Under the pieces are notes generated by a model. The model was not told the origin of the DNA. It saw nothing but the letters and a program-made list of their open reading frames with translations, and did no database searches. A stretch of 6,180 bases of DNA from Pseudomonadota bacterium (GTDB lineage: Bacteria > Desulfobacterota > WTBG01 > JAGOGO01): assembly GCA_021160085.1 (NCBI GenBank), contig JAGHDE010000204.1, positions 1 through 6,180 on the forward strand, read 5' to 3'. The translations under genes and the position numbers were made by a program. Shown here piece after piece: positions 5,807 through 6,180 of this stretch. How positions within the stretch are numbered: the stretch's first letter is position 1; the number at the start of each line of letters is the position of its first letter.

Positions 5807-5820
5807 GAAAATAACTTTGA

Positions 5821-5858
5821 AAAACGCCTCTTGGCAGGAATGCCAAGGGGCGTTTTTT
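5821..5858 (+). terminator. Intrinsic terminator, riboswitch expression platform
   Basis: CGCCTCTTGGCA (5825-5836) pairs with TGCCAAGGGGCG (5841-5852) around a GGAA loop: 12 bp with one T-G wobble, extended by AAAA/TTTT. A run of six T follows at 5853-5858. It stands 15 nt after the aptamer and 35 nt before the start codon of the beta-helix gene. This fits a transcriptional riboswitch platform. Whether the ligand turns the gene on or off cannot be read directly. Confidence 0.93.
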
Positions 5859-5893
5859 ATTTAACCACAGATCCATGAGAGAGGAGGAAGATT

Positions 5894-6180
5894 ATGGGAA
5901 GAATAAAAAAGAAATTGGGTTTTGCAATTGGACTGATGGCTGTCATGCTGTTTGCTGCCGGAGGGGTGTGGGCAGGCACGATCCAAGTTGATAATGACGT
6001 GGCCTGTGTGACCGGAACGGGGCAGGGTGACCCTTATGGGGTGGTCTACTGCACGATCCAAGATGCAATAGACGATGCAACTGGCGGCGACACCATCAAC
6101 GTGGCGGCGGGGACGTACACCGAGAATGTAGATGTGGATAAATCACTCACCTTGACTGGTGCCAGCAGTGCTACTGTTAC
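5894..6180 (+). CDS. Secreted right-handed beta-helix protein, N-terminal part, 3' end outside window
   Basis: The first 95 codons are in view and the frame stays open to the right edge. [18 protein letters not shown] begins a typical Sec signal peptide: basic start, hydrophobic core to about residue 24, and probable cleavage after VWA (residue 27). The mature part shows [18 protein letters not shown] and [20 protein letters not shown], a pattern of secreted parallel beta-helix proteins (pectate-lyase-like or Pbeta-helix repeats), where it opens the helix. Cys38 and Cys53 could form a disulfide. The start is set by GAGGAGG (5881-5887), 6 nt before the ATG. The gene lies behind a cyclic di-GMP riboswitch and terminator, so expression should follow cyclic di-GMP, fitting an adhesin, matrix or surface protein. 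Catalytic activity cannot be judged from this part. GC content is higher than in the neighbours (36 of 60 bases at 6061-6120). Confidence 0.87.
   Translation, partial: MGRIKKKLGFAIGLMAVMLFAAGGVWAGTIQVDNDVACVTGTGQGDPYGVVYCTIQDAIDDATGGDTINVAAGTYTENVDVDKSLTLTGASSATV

Noticed and set aside
5861..6061. Minus-strand open frame opposite the beta-helix gene
   Set aside because: It lies opposite the signal peptide and ribosome binding site of the beta-helix gene, and the forward frame has far better support.

Overview
The window looks like a chromosomal segment of an anaerobic, probably Gram-negative bacterium, most likely of the former Deltaproteobacteria (Desulfobacterota). The purine enzyme is of a type I associate with that group. 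A cytoplasmic molybdopterin enzyme is paired with a four-cluster ferredoxin. A GEMM-I (cyclic di-GMP) riboswitch sits before a secreted beta-helix protein. The spaces between genes carry short palindromic repeats. The taxonomic guess is inference, not proof.

Left part (1-3762), all on the + strand: the C-terminal part of an AICAR formyltransferase (purH type) enters from the left edge and ends at 961. After about 80 bp comes a two-gene unit. It encodes a 732-residue molybdopterin oxidoreductase (best start GTG at 1042) and a 172-residue ferredoxin-like subunit with four [4Fe-4S] motifs, 3 bp further on. Neither protein has an export signal and no membrane subunit follows, so this looks like a soluble cytoplasmic Mo or W redox enzyme. 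Its substrate cannot be read from the sequence.

Middle part (3763-5499): a 421-bp convergent spacer is filled with repeats: a decayed palindromic element, a 90-bp hairpin element, a short tandem and inverted repeat, and fragments of the same family. On the - strand follows a 390-residue NamZ/DUF1343 protein (exo-beta-N-acetylmuramidase family) without a signal peptide. A second, 87/90 identical copy of the 90-bp element lies upstream of namZ. The gene is therefore bracketed by direct repeats, with an AT-rich stretch of short repeats just before its start.

Right part (5500-6180): behind the second repeat copy and a 16-bp tandem repeat lies about 115 bp with no convincing promoter. A GEMM-I aptamer (about 5729-5806) and a strong intrinsic terminator (5821-5858) follow. 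After them, with a good ribosome binding site, an exported right-handed beta-helix protein starts at 5894 and runs off the right edge. This arrangement predicts that cyclic di-GMP controls transcription read-through into a surface or secreted protein gene.

The genes do not form one pathway. The window holds a housekeeping purine gene, a redox gene pair, a lone cell-wall-sugar hydrolase between repeats, and a riboswitch-controlled secreted protein.
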